Of a DNA stretch of 64,000 nt, positions 51,401 through 61,986 are shown piece after piece. The translations under genes were made by a program, and so were the position numbers. Location of the stretch: NCBI GenBank assembly GCA_003260075.1, contig QLIY01000055.1, positions 62,001 through 126,000 on the forward strand, given 5' to 3'. Numbering within the stretch: position 1 is the first letter of the stretch; each line of letters begins with the position of its first letter. The stretch is from Phallusia mammillata. Its lineage: Eukaryota > Chordata > Ascidiacea > Phlebobranchia > Ascidiidae. The notes below the pieces were generated by a model. The model was not told the DNA's origin, searched no databases, and was given only the letters and a program-made list of their open reading frames with translations.

Positions 51401-54400
51401 ACGGCTACTCTTCTATGTTATTCATACCTGTATACATTATTTATAAGCGTCTGATCGTTTAATAGCTGTCACGAAACCATGGTATACTTCACAAAAACAT
51501 ATGGTCCTGTTGCGCCACTAACTGAAAACAACTCTGGTTATTTCACATACACTTTGACTAAAACTACACTATTTCCCCCTTTGTATAAATAAAGATAATG
51601 CTTTTCGGGAAGGCCATGATTTCAAACGACTGATTTCCGCAATTTAATTTGCCGGCCTTGCATAAAGGATTGGCCGTACAATGGAGCTAATTGGTGCCGA
51701 TCCCGGGGCACCCGCAACAACATGCTTTCGACGCTTTGTGTTGTAGTCTCCAAATCTAATTGGAGGTTTCCAAAAAGGCAACGCACTGTTATGACATACA
51801 TTGAATGGGAGAACATCCTTGTCGGCCGTGAGTGCTTGTCTGGCCAACGCCGGTTGATTGCCTCCTATTATACGGGATTATTGCTCGTAATCTTGTCTTA
51901 AACTGCCACCTGCCGTGTTATTATTTCGCCGCTCAACGCCATAGGACTCCAGCACTCGAGAGCTAAATGTTGCTAATTTGTTTCGAGTAAAATTCTCGTA
52001 AATCCTTTAAATGTCTCGCAACGTTCAAAGCAATCGAAAGATATCGTAATAATTTTCCGGCGGAATGCTGATCGTAAAATAATTTGCTGTTGCACCGAAT
52101 TTCCCCGCCTCTGGTGTGCCCTTCATGTCCCCTGCGAGGCTTTTGAGGGTCCCCTGGGCCTTAGCGCTTCCTCATTAAAGGTTTTGCATCAATCGAGTCG
52201 GTCGTGTGTCAACGGCCCCTTTGTTAATGTGGCGATGGGTGAAGCGATCAAATCCTATTCCAAGACAGGAAGGAAACAGCCCCAGACTACCCGCACCCCT
52301 TTCCTCGGCCCCCGTTCTCTTCCAACATAGCCCGCAGAATGGGAAAGCGACTTGGGGAGTTGGTCGGAGAAGTAGACCGTCCCGCGTGAAAGTCTTCCAC
52401 ACGTAAGGATGGCACGTCTGCTAGGATTTCCGTGCAAAGTCAACAGCCTTTAATTTGTCGCATTTAATATCCAGGCCACCTGCCCCCCGCGCCGTATATG
52501 TCAGGAGATTGGTTTATCTTTGAACACAGTGCGTGCACCCATGCCTGGTCATCGTTGTTTTTGCAGCGCAAAAGATTAGGCTCGACATTTTCCCCAACGT
52601 CTGTCGTCTCGTTCGCATCGCTACGTCAGAAGAAAGGACGCGCGCGTCAGTCTTTTGCCTGTCTTTCAAGCTGGCATGGCGTGAGCGGCAGCGTGCGACT
52701 GAGATGATCCCGTCACTAGCGGTAATTGGCCGTGTCCGATAGTCACAGTGAAAAGAGCTCTGGTAAACCAATTCCAAAATGTATCAAAGTTCATCAACCT
52801 GCTGAACGTGGGCCGATGTTGTCGAGACTATGACTTATTGCGTCTATCTTCTACAATATATTTATGTGACACAAGTAGAGGGAAGGGGATAATTATATCA
52901 ATAAAATTATGCACAAACATTTGTTTGCGATTCCCGCCATTGTTTCCCTAAAAAGACCTTAAAAGACTTGAATCGATTCTGTGTTGATGTGTCACGGATT
53001 TTCGTTGCCATGGCAGGGCGATCGGGAGCATTGCGTCCATGACAGATCCGACCCCTCGCCCCCGGGTCCTCCAATCCACCCTCTCACCCCCCAACCCCCG
53101 GACGAGACGCGCCCAATGCTAATGGATCGGCTTGGAATGCTGGTCGGCCGGGCACTAATCGACTATTTCAGTTTACAGAACCTCAGGTGTTAGCGGGCCA
53201 TGGGAAACTATTTCGGATTTCTCGTGCAAGGAGTCGTTACGTCATTGCTGTTTGTCGACACCAGGAGACATAACGTCATTCTCTGTGCTTTTTGGCACGG
53301 TTTGTTTCTATGTAGTAGTAAAAATTTTAAATATTTTTACTGCCACAGCATACAAATTTATGGTCGTGTACTCAAGTTAAATTCTTTTTGACTGATTTTT
53401 CAACGATAGAGTTAGGTTTGCAAAAAAAGAATTTACAGCATTATTATCGTCTAGTAATTCTTTCTGTTTGTAGTGTTATCAGTTTTGGCACATTCTGAGG
53501 TTTATAGGAGTGTGCTGCGCTTCGTTCCCGCTTCGTTAATGGACAAGAAGCCATTAGCGCCCGCATCGCGAATTCCAATTTAACGATGATCTCATTCGCC
53601 AGAAAGGATATGCCATACATCAGTGGTGTCAGGCCAATTTCCGCCTCCGCCGAAAAGCGAAGGTCGAGCTGCACATCCAACTTAACTGTTACATTTAAAC
53701 GAGCTTAATAGGAAGCAATTCCCGGTGGGATCATCAGTTCCGAGCCGCGAACTGTACGCCACCCTCCCTTCATCTGGTAACACACAGCTGACGATAGGAT
53801 GCACTGAACGTACCCTAAGGATTTTGGTGCAAACTGCTTATGTGTACGAGAGTCAATACGTATAACACACTTGCTAAAATTGCATGGGATGGATGTTCAA
53901 AAAGTCCCACTTTCTTTTTGTGACTCCGGTTTCCTTCTGCCGAGTGGCGGGATCATGGCGCAGGAAGCGGGGAACTGGTATTAGGCCATGCCCGCACTTC
54001 AACTGCTTCACACAAGCTTCAGGAAGGCGCGCGTATGACGCACTCCGATCTGCCTTACTTGCGCGCGCGACCAAAACATCCAATACAGTCATAAAGCTAC
54101 ACCGGGTAGTGATTAGCTGATTTCAGGTAGACGATAATGAGGCAGTTAGCAAGCGCCACGACCACTTGAACGCGACGCGCGCATTTGTCAATGCGGTCAA
54201 CGCCATGGGAATCGCCGTAACGCCTTCAGCCCGGCGTATGTCCTCTATTTCTCACTGCGTGTTTGTGCATGTGTGTACGGCGAGCGTGCAAGGCCAGGCC
54301 AACGACGGCGGCTTTAAGGACAAGCGGAAACGGCAAATGATTTTTGCGGCCTTGTAACGTCACGGCGTCGGTTTCATTTAAAGCCGATTTTGTTTCACTG

Positions 54401-57400
54401 CCAGTCGAGTGTTGAAAGACGTGAGGACATGCGAAGAAGCTGTTCGTCTGGACATGGAAATGCGGCTAGGCGGAGCGGACGCCCCAACGATAATCCCTAA
54501 ACCCCCAAAACACACTTGTTGCCACTTCCTGTGCTGCGCAAGGTCACCCTTTTCATGTGGGTTAATCAACCATCGTAAGAAAAAGTACAAAACAATAAAT
54601 CCTTGTTTTCAAAGTGAATTACTGAATGAGATAGGTATTAGGTCTATATGCTTTTAAGCCTGACGGAAACTTAGTTGTGTTGTCTTAGTTTGTTTTTCCA
54701 ATGCCCATTAATTTAAATATCAAGAGTATTGTATATTACCGGATTAACAAAAAACGGATATAGCCAAACAAGCTCAAGGACTGTTGTGTAAATTATTTTG
54801 CAATGTCGTTTCCCAGCTCACCTAATGCAGTAAAATATGTGACTGGATTATCTCGATTTATTGAAGTTTTGGCAGTCAAAGAATCTAGCCGTTGAAAACC
54901 TACCCGTGATAATATATCATAATTATCAGGTTAACGAATATGGTGCCATGAATAACGTGCTTGCTCCACGTTCACACGCGACTGCCTTTAACATGGGGTT
55001 AAAACATTCCTTTGCACCGCCACCGCCAATTACAGGACAAATATTCACTAATCGCATTACGTAATGCCAACATACATACCGATATTAGACACTGTTTGTT
55101 TAGAATTGCCCGTGTTGCCAGGATTACGACTTGAATGGGAGTTTAATATCAGACGCGCAATATATCTCACGTCTATTGCTACAAAACCGCAAAGAGTACA
55201 ATGAAGTAAGTCGCAACTCCGTAACGAGTCCTCCTTGTCATAAAAGTGATTCAAGTTGCGTTGAAATTTGTCAAAGCTATTGCCGATCAGGTTTATACTG
55301 GAACGTTTCGGAGTTTCAAACAAAGGTATAACGCGACCCCCCCCCCATGAAGTAAGTCGCAACTCCGTAACGAGTCCTCCTTGTCATAAAAGTGCTATTG
55401 CCGATCAGGTTTATACTGGAGCGTTTCGGAGTTTCAAACAAAGGTATAACGCGCGGCAAAAAGCAACACAAGACTATATACGTCGCTAAAGCGCTAAACC
55501 TTTCAAAGCATCGAAACCCGATTGCCACACAATCGGTGTCCCTACATCTTGACAATGACAACAAACTGTTTTGATCCGCATTCCAGGCGACACAGATTTG
55601 CTGATTTATAAGCAAAAGTTTACAGTGCGCTTTTGAATCGGTCATTTGAAACACTATCCGCTGTATTGGTAAAATCAACTCTTATCCTATGAGTTGAACC
55701 ATGCTTTCAATTGGGAAAATTTCTGTTCAAGCGAGGGGCCGATAGCAATGTTTACTTAAGGTCACCTCTTGCGGGGTAATCTTTCCCGGCGCCGAAATTC
55801 GAAAATTGCCCTGGCATATATTCCGCTTGCCAACGAGTCGACCCGTTTGATCAGACTCTTATCAGATGAACAAATTCTGGCCGCACAAGATCGGATCAAA
55901 CTGCTGCGTGTAGTTGCAAAGCTATTTGTGACCGTTAGGCATAATCGCCATCCTAGCAATTGCACGCGGTTAATGACGCGGGGCCTTTGATTTTGGGTTG
56001 AGTAAATTCAGGATTACCAAAGTGGTGAGATTATGTTCTTTTTTTGAAATTTTGACTGATGCGCTGAATGTGTACCTTGTTGCGCATTTTATCACTAAGC
56101 AAACTACGACCGGATGCCCGCCGTGACATCGGGGTTTGCGGAGAGTGTTGCAACATTGAATCTGCTTGTGGCAACACGACCTAAGCCTTTTGTTGACTTA
56201 ACCTAGCCTCTTACCACTCTTGTTGCCACGACATGTTAAGTTTGCGACAATTAAGTCTTCGAGCTAGGAAACCAGGGGGTGGGAAAGTTGAGGTAATGCA
56301 AGATGGCACCTATTGGCGTGATTGTGTTGTCTCCGCTTCAGACGGTGTTTTGAAGTCGGGTCAGATTTGTGTACCAACGTCATACGATTTGTTTTCTTGT
56401 GGCGAGTTGCTGGGCATTCCTTACCACGCAGGTCGAGCGGTTGCGACCACAATGTATCCACACAGATAGGTTTGGATACACGTTACCGCGATAGCTATGT
56501 TTAGCTTTAAAAACAGTTTACAGTAGAATTTCTATGCGTTTGGATAAATACGTATTTGCATATGGTGTAACAAATTATCGCGGTAAAGATTTAAATGATT
56601 ACGGCATGATTTCGTGTCAATGTGAAATCTATGGCTTCTGGCGGTTTGAGATCAAACAACCTCCTACAAAGCCTCTCGCCTTACCGATCATTGTTTCGTG
56701 GCAGCGATTATCCGTAACGCGAGCCGGACAATTTTGTCGCTTCAAACGCAAGATATGTCGGCAATTTTTTCCCAAGCCCTTTGCCTGCGCAATCGGCACC
56801 GTCTAGTGGCAATCAGAGACTCGTCGTGAAACATTTGACAAGTTTTATCAGCCCCGCTACGATTGGAAATGTCTACCCGAATGACGCGATCATTTAGTCA
56901 CTGTCTTGATCTGATGAGGCCCATTTGGCGTCACAATCGACCATCTAAATGTCGTTATCGACGCACTTGACTTCAAAGTTCAAAAGGACAATCAATGACG
57001 TGACGATCCGGTTCGGCTCCCCAAAGCATTGAAAAGTCGACCCCATAAAGGCAATCGCCCAGTTGTGATTGTAAGGCATCGGAATTAGGTTCGGCTTGCA
57101 GATGCTCGGGTGAGTCGGTATTATTTCTGCGACTTTGCTCCCCTCCAGCGCCCCCCATACACAATCAGTTACCATGACCACATGAAAGTCGACTTTCGAG
57201 TAGATTTTCGGTTCACATGCCGTCTCGTTATAAATAACCAGATTAACCGAACAGATGTTTTCATTTGTAATCCGGGGCCCCTTTATGTGCGCAGGAAGCG
57301 ACAACACCTCATAATACATCAAATGAGAATGCCTGGCTAAGGTGTTACTCGTCTTATTCGAGCTTTCATTAAAATTACTGAACGTTTTCTACACATATTA

Positions 57401-58603
57401 ATGCACATTGATTCAACAACAACAAAAACCGATGGAAACCGGATTTATGTACGTTTGGGCAGGCAGTGCAAGTTGGTTGAATATTTTTAATACCAAATTT
57501 TTGTACGATGCTACAAAACGTTTATACCTATGCTTGATTTCTAGAATTGGATGTACAGCTTATATGTTTTCCACCCTGTCACATTCGGTGTCACATATCT
57601 TTGCATTCGTAGCACAAGTTGTAAATCCACCAAGCATGTTGTGAATCGCATCAGATTAAAGCAACTGCGCGCTGTTCGGGTTGTTTAGGTGGGCGGGAAT
57701 TTTTCTAGTGATCGTCTGCCCCAAAACGCTTCAGTTGTGCTTTCACCACAAACGCTCCCGTTGTCGGATTGCGCACTGGCAATTGAAGACCGACATGTAA
57801 AAACATCAAGGGTTGACCGAACAAAGCGAGATGAAACGGGAGCGTGCGAGAAAGTTTCGGGATAAACGACCCTTCCTTTGTCAATGTGCGATCAACGGGG
57901 CCGGACAAAACTTATTTGGACACAACAAGACTGTGGAAATCGCAACCAAAGGCTCGCGCGAGCGTTAACTAATCGAACTGACGTAATGCCAGCACTGGGG
58001 CAACAGAACGTGGTCTGGAGAGTTCCTATGTGAAACCCTAACCCCGGCCACCACCGCTCATAAATATAGTAAAGATCTGTCCCCACAGAGCGGAGATTAC
58101 AGAAGTGTTGCTTTCAAGATCGTATTATAGGCAGCGGTTGAGGATATCGTATTACGACGTCACTAAGTGGCAGGCATGTTGGAATGCCGGTTGACGAATC
58201 CACGTTGGCAAGAAAACACCGCAGCCCGACGCGGATTTGTTGTTTTAAGGATTCAATTCAATGTGTGATTTGCCGACTTGTTCCCGATTATGTAATTCAA
58301 ACAAGTGTTTGTGTGCCAAATCAAACGAAACACAGATGTGTTTGAGATGCCGACGTGTTTGATTGTGAAACAGAGAGCCAATAATGAAGTACAGTAATAT
58401 TAACACGGTTCATTTTTTTTTGCAACATAACTTAACACATATTTACACTTACCTCTTGTGCCACGAAAATCAGGCGTAAGTTGCCTTGCATCTAAATTTC
58501 CAGAACTAAAGTCAACGAGAAGCGAGAGGAGAATGACGATGCAGAAGACGTACACTCTCCATCTCGACAATGTTAATCCATCGTAAAGTCTTGCTCGTAG
58601 CAT
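22616..58603 (-). CDS. Laminin alpha chain (LAMA1/2 type), complete, 63 exons
   Basis: Exons 1-63 (5' to 3' on the minus strand): 58603-58453, 46338-46199, 45960-45820, 42581-42457, 42330-42210, 42149-41970, 38474-38385, 38262-38151, 38054-37907, 37782-37567, 37493-37391, 37328-37195, 37125-36956, 36843-36737, 36627-36398, 36297-36166, 36096-36021, 35948-35854, 35789-35667, 35313-35156, 35084-34939, 34851-34671, 34585-34449, 34356-34247, 34179-34050, 33983-33837, 33191-33018, 32955-32767, 32700-32579, 32409-32277, 32212-32099, 32038-31830, 31696-31503, 31431-31289, 30478-30368, 30292-30181, 30108-29955, 29886-29664, 29601-29485, 29423-29266, 29194-28962, 28891-28775, 28702-28532, 28302-28148, 27957-27814, 27752-27598, 27527-27374, 27218-27088, 27016-26845, 26769-26625, 26542-26410, 25772-25637, 25551-25372, 25298-25153, 25079-24897, 24721-24541, 24426-24302, 24236-24047, 23888-23733, 23656-23503, 23402-23275, 23176-22936, 22818-22616. 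The sum is 9489 bases (3162 aa plus TGA), with all phases compatible. Order: signal, LN, LE, L4, LE, L4, LE, coiled coil, LG1-5. This is the vertebrate alpha1/alpha2 layout, near their length of about 3100 aa. The secreted chain trimerises with beta and gamma chains in basement membrane. Confidence 0.95.
24541..25551 (-). CDS. Laminin alpha exons 53-56: LG3 domain and LG3-LG4 linker
   Basis: Residues about 2535-2764. LG3 opens [11 protein letters not shown] and has [11 protein letters not shown] and [11 protein letters not shown] nine-residue basic block (RTKRRRRRR) lies at 25384-25410, a furin-type site inside LG3. Exon 56 ends the domain (GTCSE) and supplies a Pro/Thr-rich linker ([10 protein letters not shown], then IPPPRPPP). 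Confidence 0.92.
25637..27016 (-). CDS. Laminin alpha exons 49-52: LG2 domain
   Basis: Residues about 2339-2534. Landmarks are [46 protein letters not shown] and [13 protein letters not shown]. The exon 49 to 50 intron is only 75 bp. A 637-bp intron separates exons 51 and 52. Confidence 0.92.
27088..27957 (-). CDS. Laminin alpha exons 45-48: LG1 domain
   Basis: Residues about 2145-2338. LG features include [27 protein letters not shown] and [12 protein letters not shown], closing with [18 protein letters not shown]. The acceptor and first 8 codons of exon 48 (27218-27088) are duplicated upstream by C-run duplication 6; only the copy at 27218 continues in frame. Confidence 0.92.
27197..27362. 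repeat. C-run-spaced duplication 6, in laminin LG1 exon 48
   Basis: Copy 1 is 27197-27273, an 11-base C run lies at 27274-27284, and copy 2 is 27285-27362. Each copy contains the intron acceptor and the first 8 codons of exon 48. Copy 2, which is upstream in gene sense, breaks off at the run. There is one clear base difference. Confidence 0.92.
28148..31431 (-). CDS. Laminin alpha exons 34-44: coiled-coil long arm (domains II and I)
   Basis: Residues about 1580-2144. The first exon carries [14 protein letters not shown], the Cys cluster that starts the laminin coiled coil. The following exons are rich in Lys, Glu, Gln and Leu and almost free of Cys, as expected for the rod that binds the beta and gamma chains. 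Intron 34 (30479-31288) contains a C-run-spaced duplication. Confidence 0.9.
30479..31288. other. Laminin alpha intron 34
   Basis: An 810-bp intron between coiled-coil exons. It contains duplication 7 and otherwise no recognisable feature; the 85-codon plus-strand frame at 30533-30790 has no motif. Confidence 0.6.
31122..31240. repeat. C-run-spaced duplication 7, in laminin intron 34
   Basis: Copy 1 is 31122-31175, a 9-base C run is at 31176-31184, and copy 2 is 31185-31240. Both start AGATCAAGTATATTCTG; a G/A difference is visible near the end. Confidence 0.92.
31503..32277 (-). CDS. Laminin alpha exons 31-33: third LE block
   Basis: These exons (32212-32099, 32038-31830, 31696-31503) cover about residues 1407-1579, ending just before the coiled coil. 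LE signatures include [25 protein letters not shown] and [16 protein letters not shown]. Confidence 0.92.
32277..33191 (-). CDS. Laminin alpha exons 27-30: second L4 domain
   Basis: Residues about 1202-1390. Landmarks are [42 protein letters not shown] and [16 protein letters not shown]. The exon 29 acceptor was chosen at 32700 because it keeps phase 0 and reads LGWTHLD. Confidence 0.92.
33192..33836. other. Laminin alpha intron 26
   Basis: A 645-bp intron between the central LE block and the second L4. Nothing else is seen in it. Confidence 0.6.
33837..36297 (-). CDS. Laminin alpha exons 16-26: central LE block
   Basis: Residues about 745-1201, a run of Cys-rich LE modules. Examples are [13 protein letters not shown] (exon 17), [14 protein letters not shown] (18), [16 protein letters not shown] (20) and [14 protein letters not shown] (22). 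Exons 18 and 19 join across a GTATGT donor as [19 protein letters not shown]. The block ends QGYSWGPP just before the second L4. Confidence 0.93.
36166..37125 (-). CDS. Laminin alpha exons 13-16: first L4 (laminin IV) domain
   Basis: Residues about 554-745. L4 landmarks are [29 protein letters not shown] and [13 protein letters not shown], with LE resuming at [15 protein letters not shown] in exon 16. L4 is a jelly-roll module inserted inside an LE module. Its presence twice supports an alpha1/2-type chain. Confidence 0.92.
37195..38474 (-). CDS. Laminin alpha exons 7-12: first LE (laminin EGF-like) block
   Basis: Residues about 287-553. The block opens [20 protein letters not shown], the usual LN-to-LE junction, and continues with [14 protein letters not shown] and [13 protein letters not shown]. 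Regular Cys spacing marks consecutive eight-Cys LE modules. Exon 8 has two possible acceptors; the upstream one (exon start 38262) restores phase 0 and reads IFRCACEHN. Confidence 0.93.
38475..41969. other. Laminin alpha intron 6 (3.5 kb)
   Basis: This stretch separates the LN domain from the first LE module. Several frames of 100-144 codons exist on both strands but none shows a domain, signal peptide or coherent splice sites. No transposon termini were recognised. Confidence 0.6.
41970..46338 (-). CDS. Laminin alpha exons 2-6: LN (laminin N-terminal) domain
   Basis: These exons encode about residues 51-286. Recognisable landmarks are [21 protein letters not shown], split here as LYPSVVNLA and [91 protein letters not shown]; and [17 protein letters not shown]. 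In laminins this domain drives polymerisation of the short arms into a sheet. All five exons join in phase. Intron 3 is about 3.2 kb. Confidence 0.95.
42582..45819. other. Laminin alpha intron 3 (3.2 kb), CpG-rich
   Basis: A CpG-dense intron between LN exons 3 and 4; bases 43261-43320 alone have eight CpG dinucleotides. Overlapping frames of about 100 codons around 43.05-43.62 kb on both strands have no recognisable product. Confidence 0.55.
47030..47720 (-). CDS. Candidate alternative first exon of laminin alpha (or nested gene)
   Basis: A frame of about 230 codons is open on the same strand in laminin intron 1. It contains a hydrophobic, signal-like segment ([19 protein letters not shown]) about 30 residues before a consensus donor (AAAA then GTAAGT, exon end 47030). 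The phase is 1, so it splices in frame to exon 2 at 46338, giving ...TLSNKR-LYPSVV. It lies only 691 bp from exon 2. No methionine sits at the ideal place before the hydrophobic core; the candidates are internal or at 47720. It could also be a chance frame. Confidence 0.4.
50093..50400. repeat. C-run-spaced duplication 8
   Basis: Copy 1 is 50093-50239, an 11-base C run spans 50240-50250, and copy 2 is 50251-50400. Both start AGTTGAAAATAAATACTG. There are a few substitutions and short indels. Confidence 0.92.
55201..55455. repeat. C-run-spaced duplication 9
   Basis: Copy 1 is 55201-55336, a 9-base C run is at 55337-55345, and copy 2 is 55346-55455. Both start ATGAAGTAAGTCGCAAC. Copy 2 lacks about 28 bp present in copy 1. 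Confidence 0.92.
58453..58603 (-). CDS. Laminin alpha exon 1: signal peptide
   Basis: The ATG at 58603 opens [15 protein letters not shown] followed by a strong hydrophobic core ([16 protein letters not shown]), a classical signal peptide. The exon ends AGAG before GTAAGTG, phase 1, and joins exon 2 as ...[11 protein letters not shown], matching the conserved start of laminin LN domains. The frame stays open upstream to a methionine at 58891, but starting there would bury the signal, so 58603 is preferred. About 12.1 kb of intron separate it from exon 2. Confidence 0.8.
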
Positions 58604-59883
58604 TCCCGTCTCGGGTAGGACAAGTCTTTTGCCTAATGCAAGCCGGCGAGTCCTTATCGATGACAAATGAACGGCAGTCTTTGAAAGTGCAATGTGTCGG
58701 AGAGACCCGGAATGCTGGAAACACTTCTCTGTGACGCAACGGCACCTCTTGCAAGAATTGCACGGCCCCGCAATGTTCGCAGATGCGGGAGTCGCCAGCT
58801 CACGGCGCGCGTACATCATCACTTTCCCGAGGAGGCGTCGATCTCTGTTGCTTAACTCATGCAATTGCCTATAAAATTCTGGCCAATGCAATATAGCTAA
58901 GATTAAAACATTCAGGACATTCCTAAAAGCAAAGTATATGTTTTTGTATCATAAAAATAAAGCTGTCTACTAAAATAAGCTACAATACTCCGTGTGCTCT
59001 AAGACCCGGTCTGGCGAAACTAACTGGCTGATTAATCGGCCTGACATTCCGTCGTTCCGATTCTCTTTGCATAGATACGATGTATGCTTTGTCAATTTCT
59101 GTGTGCTCATTTTGCTTGCTTCAGACGCAACCCCCTCAAACTAACAACGCTTTATCTGGCGGTTTCTAGGGGCTTGGTGAGTTGCCAGACAGTCGTCGAA
59201 ATGTCAAACCAATTCAACGCAAACAGTCAACGAATTCTGTTATACTGTCTAAATCTCCCCTGTGGCGTAGTGCTAACCTAAAGACAAAGCACTGTTTGCC
59301 GACAATTGTGTACACAGCGATTAATAGTGGAACGTCGTAGCTTATTCATTAACCATGCGGCTCACAAGCGTATATTTAAAAGAGAAAGAACCGCACCTAT
59401 ACATGTCCGAGATCATAACTGCCTTCCACAAAGCAAGATACTGAACCTACGAGGTGCAAGGGCACGGTTGGAGAAACCAAGTCGTCATCAGATCTCAGCA
59501 TACAGGACCTCATCTACCTTCTCTCCAGGGTGCGACAATCGAATTAACGCTATCGCGCGCTAACGATGAGGCAACACTATAATCCTATTACTTCGTGCAA
59601 AGTCTTGGCAGGGACTCCACATCTCAAGTCCGCCATGCATTTCGATCATTCATCAGACCAGGGATATATTCCCTAGCGTTAGTATGAACGCTGTTGGGTA
59701 TTGGGTGTTTAGTCTTTCTGCTCCTTGTACAGTATCTTCAGTTGATGTCAACCACGCGACAAATGCGGCCGTGTGTGTTGGATCAACTTGCTGACAGGCT
59801 AAGTATTTCTGATGCATTTGCGTGGTGATAACACAAAGCGACTTTATGCTACACTTTAGCGCAGAACTCTCGTTTATGTCTGC

Positions 59884-60020
59884 GACCTAATAAACGACAA
59901 ATGACACTTCGCGCGTTTGATAAGCTTGATTGACGATTGACATCGTGCCCCCCCCCCCGACCTAATAAACGACAAATGACACTTCGCGCGTTTGATAAGC
60001 TTGATGGACGATCGACATCT
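59884..60020. repeat. C-run-spaced duplication 10
   Basis: Copy 1 is 59884-59947, an 11-base C run is at 59948-59958, and copy 2 is 59959-60020. Both start GACCTAATAAACGAC. Several substitutions occur near the distal end. Confidence 0.92.
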
Positions 60021-60473
60021 TATGCGTAGGCTTGCGACAATTTCAAATCTTTTTCAGTTCGGTACTCCTACAAATCAACAAATATTTTTAAAGCTATTTT
60101 TTAAAAAATTGCGCTCTGCATCTAAGTTAAAACAAAAGCATGCACATTGCAACTTAATTTTCGGATTGGCAAGTCTCACAGCGCGTGGTTATATCCCTCG
60201 CATGGGTCTTTGCTTGGCTGCTGCATTCAAGCTCAAATACAAATAGACTGTTTGACGATTAGACCGTATCGAATGCACCAACTTTGGGGCCTTGATCAAA
60301 GCCGAATGAAAACAAAAATTCGGAGTTGATGTGTCGCCGTTTGCAATTCGATGCACGCACCTTGCGGTGAGCAATTTAAAGGCGATATGTCGGTTGAACT
60401 ACGTCAGCGCATGAAAGGAGACGTCATAACGTTATGCTTGGGAGAAAAGTGACCTTTAACTCGTGTACTACAC

Positions 60474-60690
60474 AAGCTTAAAACACCTGCAATTCTTGTC
60501 GCTTTTCGTGTTAGATAACATGATTGTGTATACAACTGGCGGTTGCGGTATTTAATTCTATTGCGTTGTAAATTCTCCCCCCCCCCCAAGCTTAAAACAC
60601 CTGCAATTCTTGTCGCTTTTCGTGTTAGATAACATAATTGTGTATACAACTGGCGGTTGCGGTATTTTATTCTATTGCGTTGTAAATTCT
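60474..60690. repeat. C-run-spaced duplication 11
   Basis: Copy 1 is 60474-60576, a 10-base C run is at 60577-60586, and copy 2 is 60587-60690. Both start AAGCTTAAAACACCTGC. Two or three base differences. Confidence 0.92.
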
Positions 60691-61924
60691 TGTATACACT
60701 GCCATTTTATGCTTTAAATAGCTTTTAAAAAGTGACCAGTCCACATAATAAGTTCAACTCTGGTTTCCCTTCAATCAAAAGCCAAACAACAGGTGCACTT
60801 AAAAGCCATGTTCAGAATCAGGTCATCGATTGAATGCGAATTGCAGCGCATTGCATAAAATTGGTTCCTGTCTCACGCCGTTAAAACTCCTATTCTCCAC
60901 TTCCTATTGCTGCCAACTTTACCGTAGCGCTAGAAAAAGCGACTCTGTCAATTTCTGCGCACGAGCCCCCTGAACAGGAACCAGCGTACTGGAGCCCGGT
61001 ATATCAAAGTGTACACGGCGTTTCAATTCAATTCCCGCGTATTGGCTCCAGTGCTTTGTGCGCCTCGCGCCTATTGTTGCTGAGACGTAAAACATCGGCA
61101 TTTGTAAGATTATCGCATTTGAAACCCCACGTGGAATCGCTCACTCACTCACGTTTCTCCATTAGCCCCTTCCCAGTCTCGCTCTTCAATGTTTCCTCTC
61201 ATACCGGAGCGGGTCGCTCGCTTATTCGGATCAAATATTGACTCTTTGATCGCTTCTTGTTTGAAAGTGCATGTCGACCACCTGACGTCGTTGTGATCGC
61301 GCACGTCGCTCTACGTAATAGTGATGTGTCATAGAGCGCCGCGTGTGGCCCTCATTCTGTTCTTGCAACATCCATTGCCGGCAAACAAGCTCCTGACGCA
61401 ATGAGATGACTTCACTTAATTGGATTTGTTACAATAATAAACTCCAATTTAGGGTAAAAATGGCGGCAAGTTTTAAATGTTTCATAGATGATTCTGAGAG
61501 ATCGTGTGCGGGTAAAACTAACACAAATTTCCAATGGTTTTGGTGGCACTTTTCCTTACTGGACTGTCGTATATGCTTTGCATTGCAGCTGTTTGACTTA
61601 ACGCATTGTAAAATTTATAGTCCACCACTAACCAAGTTTGAACTATGTCCTGCGACAATAAATCCGATTCGACCAATGTTTGAGGACTAAAAAAAGCGTA
61701 TGGACCGACGGGCCGGAAACCTATATGCGGGCCATTGTAAATATGGACCCGACGTTAAAACGGAAAACGATCACCTGGCAGCTTTTTGTATGGAGTGGGT
61801 GGCACAAATCGTGCGCAGGTAATACCGCATAATCCTTTAATCTGCACCGAAGTTGACTTTTCCCTAATTTCCTGACCACAGTCGGGAAGAAGGCTTACTC
61901 CTTTACTCATCCGCGGGGTAAACC

Positions 61925-61925
<1 letters not shown>

Positions 61926-61983
<58 letters not shown>
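61926..61983 (+). repeat. 58-base uninterrupted C tract
   Basis: A pure C homopolymer that directly abuts duplication 12. It is the mirror of the 81-base G tract at 7457-7537. Confidence 0.95.

Positions 61984-61986
<3 letters not shown>

Larger units (their letters stand above)
46339..58452. other. Laminin alpha intron 1 (12.1 kb)
   Basis: The intron between the signal-peptide exon and LN exon 2. It holds the candidate alternative first exon (47030-47720), C-run duplications 8 and 9, and CpG-rich unique DNA. No other gene, RNA or transposon was recognised. Its size and position make it a natural place for enhancers, but no element can be named. Confidence 0.65.

Noticed and set aside
58604-58891. 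Starting laminin at the upstream in-frame methionine (58891)
   Set aside because: That would put about 96 unrelated residues before the signal peptide; the methionine at 58603 gives a normal secretory start.
61406-61690. 94-codon plus-strand frame
   Set aside because: Unremarkable composition, no motif, no neighbouring exons.
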